64,000 nt of DNA, taken from Bradyrhizobium sp. DOA9 (GTDB lineage Bacteria; Pseudomonadota; Alphaproteobacteria; Rhizobiales; Xanthobacteraceae). This document shows, piece after piece, positions 1 through 8,170 of this stretch. The position numbers and the translations under genes were made by a program. The stretch's first letter is position 1, and each line of letters opens with the position of its first letter. Location: positions 7,012,741 to 7,076,740 of the forward strand of contig NZ_DF820425.1 in assembly GCF_000617845.2 (NCBI RefSeq), written 5' to 3'. Under the pieces are notes generated by a model. It saw only the letters and a list, made by a program, of their open reading frames with translations. It was not told the origin of the DNA and did no database searches.

Positions 1-1
1 C

Positions 2-442
2 CGACGCGATCTGGCTCTCTCGACTCTGGCCGTCTCCGCGCTTGCGTTCGCGACGCCGGCCCTCGCCGCCTCGGCCGACGAGGACGCCGTGGCGAAGAGG
101 GTCGAGGCCTTCCGCCTCGCCCAGATCGCGGCCGATCCCAAGGCGCTCGGCGCGCTGTGCGCGGAGGAGCTGAGCTACAGCCATTCCAGCGGCAAGGTCG
201 AGGACAAGGCGACCTTCATCGCCAACGCGACCGACGGCAAGTCCAAGTTCCTGTCGATCGAGTACAAGGAACCCACCATCAAGGTCGTCGGCCCCGCAGC
301 GATCGTGCGTTTCCACTGGCTGGGCGAGCAGGAGATGGCGGCCGATGGGAAAAAAGTATCGACCAACCTTCACATCCTGATGAACTGGCAGAAGCAAGGC
401 GACGAGTGGAAGCTGTTGTCGCGGGCGGCGACGAAGTTGTGA
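2..442 (+). CDS. Tat-exported NTF2-like (DUF4440) protein, 5' end outside window
   Basis: The reading frame is open from base 2, so the start lies before the window. The first visible residues are RRDLALSTLAVSALAFATPA followed by LAAS. This is a twin-arginine motif, a hydrophobic stretch and a signal-peptidase-like Ala-x-Ala site, so export by the Tat route is likely. An in-frame GTG at 89 would remove the signal and is not the real start. The mature part (about 118 residues) looks like a DUF4440/SnoaL fold: an amphipathic N-terminal helix, the segment LSYSHSSGKVEDKATFI, and strands ending in WKLLSRAATKL. Members of this fold bind small ligands or act as ketosteroid-isomerase-like enzymes; no substrate can be named. 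A palindromic repeat follows the stop. Confidence 0.7.
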   Translation, partial: RRDLALSTLAVSALAFATPALAASADEDAVAKRVEAFRLAQIAADPKALGALCAEELSYSHSSGKVEDKATFIANATDGKSKFLSIEYKEPTIKVVGPAAIVRFHWLGEQEMAADGKKVSTNLHILMNWQKQGDEWKLLSRAATKL

Positions 443-448
443 CGCGTG

Positions 449-655
449 TTAACCCTCTCCCCCTGCGGGAGAGGGTGGCCCGCTTCGCAGCGGCGAGACG
501 GGTGAGGGGTTGCCTCTGCCAAGTAATCTCTAGCTTGTGAACGCGCCGATAGAGCCCCTCATCCGGCGCCATAGCCGAAGCTTTGCTTCGGCGTTCTCTT
601 AAGGCACGGCCGCCGGAGGCGGCCTATGCCACCTTCTCCCGCAAGGGGAGAAGGA
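449..655. repeat. Palindromic intergenic repeat, family A copy 1
   Basis: Two hairpins with CTCTCCC(n)GGGAGAG-type arms (449-475 and about 631-654) enclose inward-facing GGGTGAGGGG and CCCCTCATCCGG blocks. The same architecture recurs at 39552-39690, 40346-40501 and 44446-44553/45757-45773. It fills the gap between the NTF2-like gene and the next small gene. I recall this family as abundant in Bradyrhizobium chromosomes. The hairpins may act as terminators. Confidence 0.75.
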
Positions 656-663
656 AGAAAGGA

Positions 664-855
664 CTACGCCGCCTCCTTCACATCGCCGTTGATCAGCTTG
701 CGCGCGGCGCGCTCGGCTTCGCGGGCGTTGCGGAAGAGCTGGCCTTCGAGGCGGTTGAAGCGGTGGGATGACGCGAAGAAACAATAGCCTCCCTGGGAAC
801 GAACGACGATACCTGCGGTCTGCGAGTTGACTTCGATGATGTAGCTGTCCGGCAT
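664..855 (-). CDS. Small conserved hypothetical protein
   Basis: A 63-residue protein beginning MPDSYIIEVNSQTAGIVV, with a central segment GGYCFFASSHRFNRLEGQLF and a basic C-terminal helix (REAERAARKLINGD). The ATG at 855 is preferred over the TTG at 882. I do not recognise a function. The composition is soluble, with no signal peptide or membrane segment. The short beta-rich start with a helical tail resembles small cytoplasmic proteins common in Bradyrhizobium. A possible EcfG-type promoter lies upstream at 885-909. Confidence 0.55.
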   Translation of the reverse strand: MPDSYIIEVNSQTAGIVVRSQGGYCFFASSHRFNRLEGQLFRNAREAERAARKLINGDVKEAA

Positions 856-1087
856 GGTCCGTGGATTCCTCAGTGCGGGCAAACAACCGGATTCCTGCCT
901 GAAAGTTCCTCAGGCAAATCAGCCGATTTCCACCCCGAATCGACGTGCATCTGAGTACGCCGGGACCTCATCCGTTTTATGACTGGTTCTTGACTGGTTC
1001 TTGGCGAAGCCGCGACGCGGGTGACTCGTGCCGCGTTCTGCGGCGCTACAAGCGCCATCACAAGATGGGGCAGAGCGTCACGCGCGA
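856..1087. other. Non-coding gap
   Basis: No credible gene is seen in this 232-base gap. It holds the possible EcfG promoter (885-909), an 11-base tandem duplication GACTGGTTCTT x2 at 981-1002, and a GC-rich imperfect hairpin at about 1030-1048. The hairpin could end the fad operon but lacks a T-run. Confidence 0.5.
885..909 (-). promoter_or_regulatory. Possible EcfG-type promoter of the small gene at 664-855
   Basis: On the minus strand GGAAC (909-905) is followed after 16 bases by GGTT (888-885). The alphaproteobacterial EcfG consensus is GGAAC-N16/17-CGTT, so the -10 has one deviation. The predicted start of transcription is about 20 bases before the ATG at 855. This is weaker than the matches at 25560 and 35588. 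Confidence 0.35.
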
Positions 1088-1495
1088 TTACGTCGCGATC
1101 GGCGGATCGTTGCGCTGGATCGCCTGGGGTCGGCCGTGGTCGTCGATCGAGACGTAGGTGAAATGACCGTCGGTGACGAGGAACGGATGCAGCTCCTTGC
1201 GCCGCAATGCCCAGGCCTCGAGATGCACGGTCAGCGAGGTGCGCCCGACGCGCACGAGATTGGCATAGACCGAGACGAGATCGCCGACATAGACCGCCTT
1301 GCGAAAATTCATCGCCTCGATCGCGACGGTCACGGTGCGCGACCGCGCGACCTTCGAGGCGAACACGCCGCCGCCGACGTCCATCTGGCTGAGCAGCCAG
1401 CCGCCGAAGATGTCGCCGTTGGCATTGGTGTCGGCCGGCATCGCCAGCGTGCGGATGCAGAGATCGCCGCTCGGCCCGGTCGCTTGTTCGCTCAT
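1088..1495 (-). CDS. Acyl-CoA thioesterase, hotdog fold (YciA-like)
   Basis: A 135-residue single hotdog-domain protein. The motif TNANGDIFGGWLLSQMD at about residues 23-39 is the YciA/acyl-CoA hydrolase signature, with N24 and D28 as the likely catalytic and binding residues. VAIEAMNFRKAVYVGDLV at about 59-76 is the second family block. Such enzymes hydrolyse acyl-CoA to free acid and CoA in the cytosol. The ATG at 1495 (MSEQATG) lies just beyond the stop of the hydratase/dehydrogenase gene (1503), so it is the last gene of the beta-oxidation operon. A role in recycling CoA during fatty acid degradation is inferred from this position. An upstream in-frame extension to 1639 lies inside the preceding gene and is rejected. 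Confidence 0.85.
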   Translation of the reverse strand: MSEQATGPSGDLCIRTLAMPADTNANGDIFGGWLLSQMDVGGGVFASKVARSRTVTVAIEAMNFRKAVYVGDLVSVYANLVRVGRTSLTVHLEAWALRRKELHPFLVTDGHFTYVSIDDHGRPQAIQRNDPPIAT

Positions 1496-1502
1496 ATGGC
1501 TC

Positions 1503-3599
1503 TCACTTGAAATTGTCCCAGCCCGGATCGGGCGCGAAACGCGCGCCGAATCGTTCCGCCAGCGCGCGCAGGGTGGATACAATGTTTTCGACACCGCGCG
1601 TGCGCGCATAATTGAGCGGACCGCCGCGGAACGGCGCATAACCGGTGCCGAAGATCATGGCGCCATCGACCGCATCGGCATCGTCGACGATGCCCTCGCG
1701 AAGCGCCGCGACGCAGACATTGGACATCGGCAGCACCAGGCGGTCGATCATCTGGTCGGTGACGCGCGGCCCGGTCTCCGGCAACGGCGCTTTCTGCGCC
1801 TTGCCGTCCTTCCAGCTGTAAAAGCCCTTCCCGGTCTTGCGGCCGAGCTCGCCCCTGGCGACCTTCTCGCGTAGCCAGGCCGGCGGCGGCGGCAGGAGAT
1901 CGCCGAACTTGGTGCGCAGCATGTCGCCGACGTCGAGGCAGATGTCGAGGCCGACCTGATCGGCCAGCTCGATCGGCCCCATCGGCATGCCGAACTGCTC
2001 GGCCGCGGCGTCGATCAGGCGCTGGTCGATCTTCTCGTCCAGCATCACCATGGCTTCCAGCATGTACAGCGTCAGCGCACGGTTGACGAGGAAGCCGGGC
2101 GAGCTCTGCACAGACAACGGCAGGCGGTCGATGGCGCCGACGAAGGCGAGCGCCTCTTTCAGCACTTGCGCATCGTTGCCGTCGTGACTGACGACCTCGA
2201 CCAGCTGCAGCCGCGACACCGGATTGAAGAAATGCAGGCCGACCAGCCGGTCCGGCCGCGCCAGCGTGGTGCGCAGGTCCTGCAGCGGAATGCTCGACGT
2301 ATTGGTCGCGAGGATCGCGCTGGGCTTCATGCGCGGCTCGATGCCGGCATAGACCTTCTGCTTCAGCTCCAGCTTCTCCGGCACCGCCTCGATGACGAGG
2401 TCGGCATTGCGAACGCCCTCGCCGTCCATATCCGGAATCAGGCGATCGAGCGCGTCGCGCACGTCGGTGGGCTTGCGGATGATCTTGCCGTAGAGCTCGG
2501 CCGCGCGCTTCACCGCGCCCGCGATCGGCTCCGCCTTCATGTCGGCGAGCGAGACGCGCAAGCCCTGCCCGGCTACCCATGCCGCGATGTCGCCGCCCAT
2601 GGCGCCGGCGCCGATGACGTGGACATGTTTCACCGTGCTGCCGGAGCCTGCCGCCTTCTTCATCAGCTCGCGCAGGAAGAACACGCGGATCAGATTCTGC
2701 GCGGTCGGCGTCACCATCAGCTTGGCGAACGAGGCCTGCTCGGCCTTCAGCATCGCGGATTTGCTGCCGCCATGCGCTTCCCAGAGATCGATCAGCGCAA
2801 AGGGCGCTGGATAGTGCTCGCGCGATGCAGCCTTCGCGGCCTCCGCGCGCATGCGCTTGGCCAGCAGGCCGCGCACCGGCCCGAGATTGGCGGCGCGCGT
2901 CAGCAGACCCGGCTTGGCCCGCTTCAGGCGGCCGAACAGCGCATCCCTCACCGCGCCCTGGACATGCCGCTCCTGCGTCACGGCGTCGACGAGGCCGAGC
3001 GCCTTGGCGCGGCGGGCGTCAATGGTGCGGCCGGTCAACATCAGCGCCATCGACTGGGTCGGATTGACCAAAGCGGTGAACCGGGCGGTGCCGCCGAGAC
3101 CCGGATGCAGGCCGAGCATCACCTCCGGGAAGCCGAAACGCGCGCCCTCGACGGCGATGCGCGCCTGGCAGGCCAGCGCGACCTCGAGCCCGCCGCCGAG
3201 GCAGAAGCCGTGAATGACCGCGACCGTCGGCAGCTTGAGCGCTTCCAGATGATCGACCACCGCATGCGCGGCGCGGATGCGGGTCTCCACCATGCCGGCA
3301 TCGCTGGCCCCGCGGAATTCATTGACGTCGGCGCCGGCGATGAAGCCGGACGGCTTGGCCGAGCGGATGACGAGACCGGCGGGGCGCTCGGTCTCGATCG
3401 CCGCGAGCACCGCGTCGAACTCCTCCATCACGTCGGAGGAGAGCGTGTTGGCGCTGGCGTCAGCGCGGTCGAACAGCAGCCAGGCGACGCCATCGGCATC
3501 GCGCGTCGGCTTGAAGTGCTTGTAGAGACTGTCTTGCGCCGGCTGCGGCCCGAGTGCCAGCACGCGATCGCCGAGCGCGGTCATGATCCTGGAATCCAT
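1503..3599 (-). CDS. Bifunctional enoyl-CoA hydratase / 3-hydroxyacyl-CoA dehydrogenase (FadB/FadJ type)
   Basis: 698 residues. The N-terminal crotonase domain (about 1-200) has FIAGADVNEF, the oxyanion-hole block GFCLGGGLE and GFPEVMLGLHPGLGGT, so both catalytic glutamates are present. The NAD-binding domain starts near residue 320 with VIGAGAMGGD. The dehydrogenase catalytic block VGLHFFNPVSRLQLVEVV follows, then the C-terminal helical domain with a second 3HCDH repeat. It hydrates trans-2-enoyl-CoA and oxidises the 3-hydroxyacyl-CoA. The ATG at 3599 (MDSRIM) lies two bases after the thiolase stop, which indicates translational coupling. A longer start at 3650 would overlap the thiolase and add a low-complexity Arg-rich tail. 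Length and domain order match trifunctional alpha subunits. Confidence 0.92.
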   Translation of the reverse strand: MDSRIMTALGDRVLALGPQPAQDSLYKHFKPTRDADGVAWLLFDRADASANTLSSDVMEEFDAVLAAIETERPAGLVIRSAKPSGFIAGADVNEFRGASDAGMVETRIRAAHAVVDHLEALKLPTVAVIHGFCLGGGLEVALACQARIAVEGARFGFPEVMLGLHPGLGGTARFTALVNPTQSMALMLTGRTIDARRAKALGLVDAVTQERHVQGAVRDALFGRLKRAKPGLLTRAANLGPVRGLLAKRMRAEAAKAASREHYPAPFALIDLWEAHGGSKSAMLKAEQASFAKLMVTPTAQNLIRVFFLRELMKKAAGSGSTVKHVHVIGAGAMGGDIAAWVAGQGLRVSLADMKAEPIAGAVKRAAELYGKIIRKPTDVRDALDRLIPDMDGEGVRNADLVIEAVPEKLELKQKVYAGIEPRMKPSAILATNTSSIPLQDLRTTLARPDRLVGLHFFNPVSRLQLVEVVSHDGNDAQVLKEALAFVGAIDRLPLSVQSSPGFLVNRALTLYMLEAMVMLDEKIDQRLIDAAAEQFGMPMGPIELADQVGLDICLDVGDMLRTKFGDLLPPPPAWLREKVARGELGRKTGKGFYSWKDGKAQKAPLPETGPRVTDQMIDRLVLPMSNVCVAALREGIVDDADAVDGAMIFGTGYAPFRGGPLNYARTRGVENIVSTLRALAERFGARFAPDPGWDNFK

Positions 3600-3601
3600 G
3601 G

Positions 3602-4885
3602 TCACACCGCCTCGATCAGCATGGCGCCGCCGAGCCCGCCGCCGATGCATTCGGTGGCAATTCCGCGCCGCGTGCCGAGCCGCTTCATCGCGTTGACGAG
3701 ATGCAGCACGATGCGATTGCCGGAGCTGCCGACGGGGTGGCCGAGCGAAATCGCGCCGCCATCGACGTTGAGCTTTTCACGGTCGATCTCGCCGGCGGCA
3801 CCATCGAGGCCGAGAATCTCGCGGCAGAATTTGTCGTCGTTCCAGGCGGCGAGACAGCCGAGCACTTGCGTCGCGAAGGCCTCGTTCAGCTCCCAGGTCT
3901 CGACGTCCTTGAGGGTGAGGTCGTTGCGCTTCAGCAGCGGCGTCACCGACATCACCGGGCCGAGCCCCATGATGCCGGGATCGAGCGCGGCCCAATGGCT
4001 GTCGACGATCGCAGCTTTCGGCGTCAGCTTGTGCCTTGCAACGGCAGCGTCGGAGGCGAGGATCACCCAGGACGCACCGTCGGTGATCTGCGAGGAATTG
4101 CCGGCGGTGACCTGGCCCCAGGGGCGCTCGAACACCGGCCGGAGTTTTGCCAGTGTCTCGGCGGTGGAGTCCGGACGAACGCCGTCGTCGTGGTCGAAGA
4201 ACTTGCCGTCGCGGGAGAACGCAGTCTCGACCTCGCCCTTCAGATAACCCGCGCTTTGCGCATGCGCGAGCCGGCGATGGCTTTCGGCGGCGTAGGCATC
4301 CGACTGCGCGCGCGTGATGCCGAAGAGATGGCCGACGACCTCCGCGGTCTGGCCCATGTTCAGCTCGGTGACGGGATCGGTCAGACCGCGCTCGAGGCCG
4401 ATGATCGGCTTGAGATCGCGAGGCCTCAGCTTGAGCGCCGAGGCGAGCTTCGCGGCCACACCCTTGGCGGTGGCAAGGCCGGCGAACCAGCGCACGCCGG
4501 AGTTCGGCCAGACCAGCGGCGCGTGGCTGAGCGCCTCGGTGCCTCCAGCCAAGATCATGTCGGCATGGCCTTCGCGGATATAGCGGTAGGCGGTGTCGAT
4601 CGACTGCATGCCCGAGCCGCAATTGATCTGCACGGTGAAGGCGACCATGTCCTCGCCCATGCCGAGCCGGAGCGCGGCGACGCGGGCCGGATTCATCTCG
4701 TCCGCGATCACGTTGACGCAACCGAGAATGACCTGGTCGAAGCTATCGGGCGCAAACGGCTGGCGCGCCAGCAGCGGGCGGCCGCATTGCACGGCGAGAT
4801 CGACCGGCGTGAACGGCCCGGGCCCCGAGCGCGCCTTCAGGAACGGCGTCCGGCTGCCGTCGACGATGAATACCGGTCGTGCCAT
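3602..4885 (-). CDS. Acetyl-CoA C-acyltransferase (3-ketoacyl-CoA thiolase)
   Basis: 427 residues, normal thiolase length. The nucleophile cysteine lies in INCGSGMQS (C near 88). NEAFATQVLG carries the conserved NEAF block, GGAISLGHPVGSSGNR the catalytic histidine, and CIGGGLGGAMLIEAV the C-terminal acid/base cysteine. It cleaves 3-ketoacyl-CoA to acetyl-CoA and a shortened acyl-CoA and pairs with the hydratase/dehydrogenase encoded next. Its ATG shares one base with the stop of the acyl-CoA dehydrogenase gene (TGATG). The slightly extended sequence with PGPFTPVDLAV resembles FadI-type beta subunits of the trifunctional complex. Confidence 0.92.
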   Translation of the reverse strand: MARPVFIVDGSRTPFLKARSGPGPFTPVDLAVQCGRPLLARQPFAPDSFDQVILGCVNVIADEMNPARVAALRLGMGEDMVAFTVQINCGSGMQSIDTAYRYIREGHADMILAGGTEALSHAPLVWPNSGVRWFAGLATAKGVAAKLASALKLRPRDLKPIIGLERGLTDPVTELNMGQTAEVVGHLFGITRAQSDAYAAESHRRLAHAQSAGYLKGEVETAFSRDGKFFDHDDGVRPDSTAETLAKLRPVFERPWGQVTAGNSSQITDGASWVILASDAAVARHKLTPKAAIVDSHWAALDPGIMGLGPVMSVTPLLKRNDLTLKDVETWELNEAFATQVLGCLAAWNDDKFCREILGLDGAAGEIDREKLNVDGGAISLGHPVGSSGNRIVLHLVNAMKRLGTRRGIATECIGGGLGGAMLIEAV

Positions 4886-7152
4886 CAGCTCGCCGCCCTC
4901 TGCTCACCGAGTTCCTGGAAGAACTGATGCACATTGACGGTTTTCCTGTAAATCGGCGACAGCGCCTCGGGCGCGAAATCGTCGACCTCGATCACTTTTG
5001 TGACGGCTTCGCGGGCAGCGGCGAGTTGCTCGCCCTCGGCCTGGGTCACCACGCCCTTGCTGACGGCCTCCTTCCAGTCGCGCAACTGCGCAGCGCGCAT
5101 GCGCCTGGCGATCGCATCCGTCGCCGCGACCAGCTTGAACGCGCGCTCGAGCCGGGCAAAGCCGCCGTCGTCGTCGACATGGGCCAGATCCGGCGTGAGG
5201 CGCTCGCGGGCCGCCGACGGCTCGAGCACGATGGCAGCACATTGGTGCACGATTCGATCGGACGGGCCGAGCACCCGAGCGCCCAACGGCTGGACCACGA
5301 GCTTGAGGAAGCCGGCAACGAAGCGGTTCGGCAGGTTGGCCAGGATTTCGGCAAGCCGGTTCTCGATGGTCTTGAAGCCCGTCGCCATGCACCATTCCAG
5401 CGCGGCAAAATCCTCCTTCTGCCGCCCCTCGTCGTGCCAGCGCTTCAGCGCGGCCGAGAGCAGATAGAGCTCGGACAGGATGTCGCCGAAGCGGGCCGAC
5501 AGCATCTCTTTGCGCTTGAGCGCGCCGCCGAGCGTCAGCAGCGCCATGTCGGCACAGAGCGCGAAGGCCGCGGAGTAGCGCGAGAGCTGGCGATAGAAGG
5601 GCGTGGCATCGCCCGCATCGGGCGCCATTGCAAAGGCACCAAGGGTCCAGCTGCGGCCGATGGCGCGAAACAGGGTGCGGAAGCTGTGGCCGACATGTTT
5701 CCAGAACGCCTTGTCGAACGCGGTGAGGCCGCGCTCGCGATCGGTGTCGGCGAGCGCATTCATCTCGTCGAGCAGATAGGGATGGGCGCGGATGGCGCCC
5801 TGCCCGAACACGATGAGATTGCGGCTCAGAATGTTGGCGCCCTCCACCGTGATGCCGACCGGCACGGCGCGGTGGAGATTGCCGAGATAATTTTGCGGAC
5901 CGTCGATCACGGCCTTGCCGCCATGGATGTCCATGGCGTCGTCGATCGCGGTGCGCATCCGCTCGGTCGCATGCAGCTTCATGATGCCCGAGATGACGGC
6001 GGGATGGACGCCGGCATTCAGCGCTGCGCAGGTCAGCCGGCGTGCGGCATCGAGCTGGTAGGCGGTGGCGACGATCCGGGCGAGCGGCTCCTCGACGCCT
6101 TCGAACTTGGAGATGGAGATGCCGAACTGCTCGCGGATGCGGGCATAGGCGCCGGTGGTGCGCGCCGCATAGGCGGCCCCGGCGGCCGACAGTGACGGCA
6201 GCGAGATGCCGCGGCCGGCGGCGAGCGCGGTCATCAGCATCTTCCAGCCCTGCCCGAGGCGCTCCTTGCCGCCGATGACGTAGTCGAGCGGGATGAAGAC
6301 GTCGCGGCCCCAATTCGGACCGTTCTGAAAGACCTGCATCGAGGGCAGATGGCGCTGACCGATCTCGACGCCGGGCAAATTGGTCGGGATCAGCGCCACG
6401 GTGATGCCGAGCTCTTCCTGGCTCCCGACGAGATGATCGGGATCATAGGCCTTGAAGGCAAGGCCGAGCAGCGTCGCGACCGGACCGAGCGTGATGTAGC
6501 GCTTGTGCCAGTTGAGACGGAGGCCGACGACCTCGCGACCCTCGAATTCGCCCTTGCAGATAATGCCGGTGTCGACCATCGAGGCGGCATCCGAGCCGGC
6601 TTCCGGGCTGGTGAGGCCGAAGCAGGGAATCTCGCGCCCGTCGGCGAGCCGCGGCAGCCAGCGCTGCTGCTGCTCCTTGGTGCCGAAGCGCATCAGGAGC
6701 TCGCCGGGGCCGAGCGAGTTCGGCACCATCACGGTGACCGCGGCCGCAATCGAGCGGGTCGAGATCTTGCGCACCACTTCCGAATGCGCGTAGGCCGAGA
6801 AGCCGAGGCCGCCGAACTCCTTCGGAATGATCATGCCGAAGAATTTTTCGCGCTTGACGAAGTGCCAGACGTCCTGCGGCAGGTCGCGCGTTTCCCAGAA
6901 AATCTTCCACTCGTCGAGCATGGCGCAGAGCTCGTCGACGGGGCCGCTCAGGAACGCCCGTTCCTCTTCCGTCAGCGTCGCCTGCGGGACCTTCAGCAGC
7001 TTCGACCAGTCGGGGTTGCCGGTGAAGAGATCGGCATCCCACCAGACGTCACCCGCCTCCAGCGCCTCGCGCTCGGTGTCGGACATCGCCGGCAGCACGC
7101 CGCGCGCCCACGAGAAGATCGGCTTTGTGATGGTGTCGCGGCGGAAGCTCAT
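4885..7152 (-). CDS. fadE: Acyl-CoA dehydrogenase, FadE type
   Basis: 755 residues, far longer than ordinary acyl-CoA dehydrogenases and close to Escherichia coli FadE. The FAD-dependent core (about 75-480) includes CFGLTSPEAGSDA and the FadE-typical block GITVEGANILSRNLIVFGQG. The C-terminal third matches the DUF1974 extension of FadE proteins. It catalyses the first oxidation of acyl-CoA in beta-oxidation. The ATG at 7152 (MSFRRDT) is chosen because GAGG lies six bases upstream; an ATG at 7162-7164 is possible. It is the first gene of the operon fadE-thiolase-hydratase/dehydrogenase-thioesterase. No FadR-type operator was recognised in the 216-base upstream gap. Confidence 0.92.
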   Translation of the reverse strand: MSFRRDTITKPIFSWARGVLPAMSDTEREALEAGDVWWDADLFTGNPDWSKLLKVPQATLTEEERAFLSGPVDELCAMLDEWKIFWETRDLPQDVWHFVKREKFFGMIIPKEFGGLGFSAYAHSEVVRKISTRSIAAAVTVMVPNSLGPGELLMRFGTKEQQQRWLPRLADGREIPCFGLTSPEAGSDAASMVDTGIICKGEFEGREVVGLRLNWHKRYITLGPVATLLGLAFKAYDPDHLVGSQEELGITVALIPTNLPGVEIGQRHLPSMQVFQNGPNWGRDVFIPLDYVIGGKERLGQGWKMLMTALAAGRGISLPSLSAAGAAYAARTTGAYARIREQFGISISKFEGVEEPLARIVATAYQLDAARRLTCAALNAGVHPAVISGIMKLHATERMRTAIDDAMDIHGGKAVIDGPQNYLGNLHRAVPVGITVEGANILSRNLIVFGQGAIRAHPYLLDEMNALADTDRERGLTAFDKAFWKHVGHSFRTLFRAIGRSWTLGAFAMAPDAGDATPFYRQLSRYSAAFALCADMALLTLGGALKRKEMLSARFGDILSELYLLSAALKRWHDEGRQKEDFAALEWCMATGFKTIENRLAEILANLPNRFVAGFLKLVVQPLGARVLGPSDRIVHQCAAIVLEPSAARERLTPDLAHVDDDGGFARLERAFKLVAATDAIARRMRAAQLRDWKEAVSKGVVTQAEGEQLAAAREAVTKVIEVDDFAPEALSPIYRKTVNVHQFFQELGEQRAAS

Positions 7153-7318
7153 GGCAGACCTCATGCATCGGCGCGGAGACAGGTCATTTTAGCGGAAATC
7201 GGCTGGCGGAGGCGAACATCTCGCCTGCAACATTGACGCGGCCGGGCAGCCGCCCGAGGCGATAACGGCTGGGGCGTGGGTGCAGTTCCGGGAGGAGATT
7301 TGGGGCAGTGTCTCTCAG

Positions 7319-7361
7319 CGTCATTCCGGGCTCGCGCCTAACGGCGCGCCCCGGAATGACG
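7319..7361. repeat. Perfect inverted repeat, family C; likely terminator
   Basis: Twelve-base arms CGTCATTCCGGG / CCCGGAATGACG enclose a second stem, GCGCC/GGCGC. It starts eight bases after the stop of the flavin reductase gene and precedes the fadE promoter region, so it probably ends the upstream transcript. The arm sequence is a widespread rhizobial intergenic palindrome (recalled, not searched). Confidence 0.7.
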
Positions 7362-7368
7362 GAGTGGC

Positions 7369-7992
7369 CTAATCCGGCCGGACCATCTCGAACATGTTTT
7401 CCGGCTTGATCTCGAAATAATCGCCGCGACGGCCGGCGCGGACGATGGGGCGGGCGGCGGCGGTCTGGTAGACGCCGTCCTTGATCAGGGCCTTGTCGAT
7501 GTGGACGGCGACGACCTCGCCGAGCGTCAGCCAGGCATCGGCCTCCCTGCCGTCGGCGCCCTTGAGGCGGACGATGTCGGACACCTTGCACTCGAAGGCG
7601 ACCGGGCTCTCGCCGACGCGCGGGACATTGACGAGCTTGCCGGGCACGGCAGTGAGGCCCGCGACCTCGAACTCGTCGACCTCGGGGGCGACATGCGCGG
7701 CGGTCGCGTTCATGTGCTTGGCGAGATCCATCGTGGTGAGATTCCAGACGAACTCGCCGGTCTGCTGCATGTTCTCGACCGTGTCCTTCCAGTTGGTCGA
7801 GGAGAAGCCGATGATCGGCGGCACGTAGCAGAACGCATTGAAGAAGCTGTAGGGCGCGAGATTGACGTGGCCCCTGGCGTCGCGCGAGGAGATCCAGCCG
7901 ATCGGCCGCGGCGCGATGATGGCGTTGAAGGGATCGTGCTTGAGGCCGTGGCCCTTGGAGGGCTCGTAGAAGTACAGGTCTTTATCGGTCAC
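7369..7992 (-). CDS. Flavin reductase-like FMN-binding protein
   Basis: 207 residues with the split-barrel flavin reductase fold. KHDPFNAIIAPRPIGWIS (about 17-34) and HVNLAPYSFFNAFCYVPP are the FMN-contacting blocks of this family. Proteins of this length are usually annotated as flavin reductase family proteins. They bind FMN and reduce it with NAD(P)H or supply it to a monooxygenase; no monooxygenase gene lies beside it. The start is a GTG at 7992 with AAGGAAG five bases upstream. A 31-base-arm palindrome begins just before the ribosome binding site, so it sits in the leader or operator region. Confidence 0.82.
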   Translation of the reverse strand: MTDKDLYFYEPSKGHGLKHDPFNAIIAPRPIGWISSRDARGHVNLAPYSFFNAFCYVPPIIGFSSTNWKDTVENMQQTGEFVWNLTTMDLAKHMNATAAHVAPEVDEFEVAGLTAVPGKLVNVPRVGESPVAFECKVSDIVRLKGADGREADAWLTLGEVVAVHIDKALIKDGVYQTAAARPIVRAGRRGDYFEIKPENMFEMVRPD

Positions 7993-8005
7993 GCTGCTTC
8001 CTTTT

Positions 8006-8085
8006 CGTCATTGCGAGCGCAGCGAAGCAATCCAGACTGTCTCCGCGGAGGGATTCTGGATTGCTTCGCTGCGCTCGCAATGACG
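8006..8085. repeat. Long perfect palindrome, family B
   Basis: Arms at 8006-8036 and 8055-8085 are exact reverse complements over 31 bases (outer CGTCATTGCGAGCGC, inner CAATCCAGA). The 18-base loop itself contains CTCCGCGGAG. It lies between the tetR stop (8171) and the ribosome binding site of the flavin reductase gene. A degenerate relative is at 12011-12054. Confidence 0.85.
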
Positions 8086-8170
8086 GAGTATGTTGATCCG
8101 TCCCAGTCCACCACCAGCCGGTTGGCCAGGAGGCGGTAGGCCTGCTTATAGGAGGAAACGCCCCCGCCCG

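Noticed and set aside
981..1002. 11-base tandem duplication GACTGGTTCTT
   Set aside because: Only two units, no gene context; probably a chance slip.
1030..1048. Hairpin after the thioesterase gene as a terminator
   Set aside because: One mismatch and no T-run; too weak to list as a feature.
2166..4247. A 693-codon plus-strand frame over the beta-oxidation genes
   Set aside because: It is antisense to clear fad genes and has no family motif; long mirror frames are common at this GC content.
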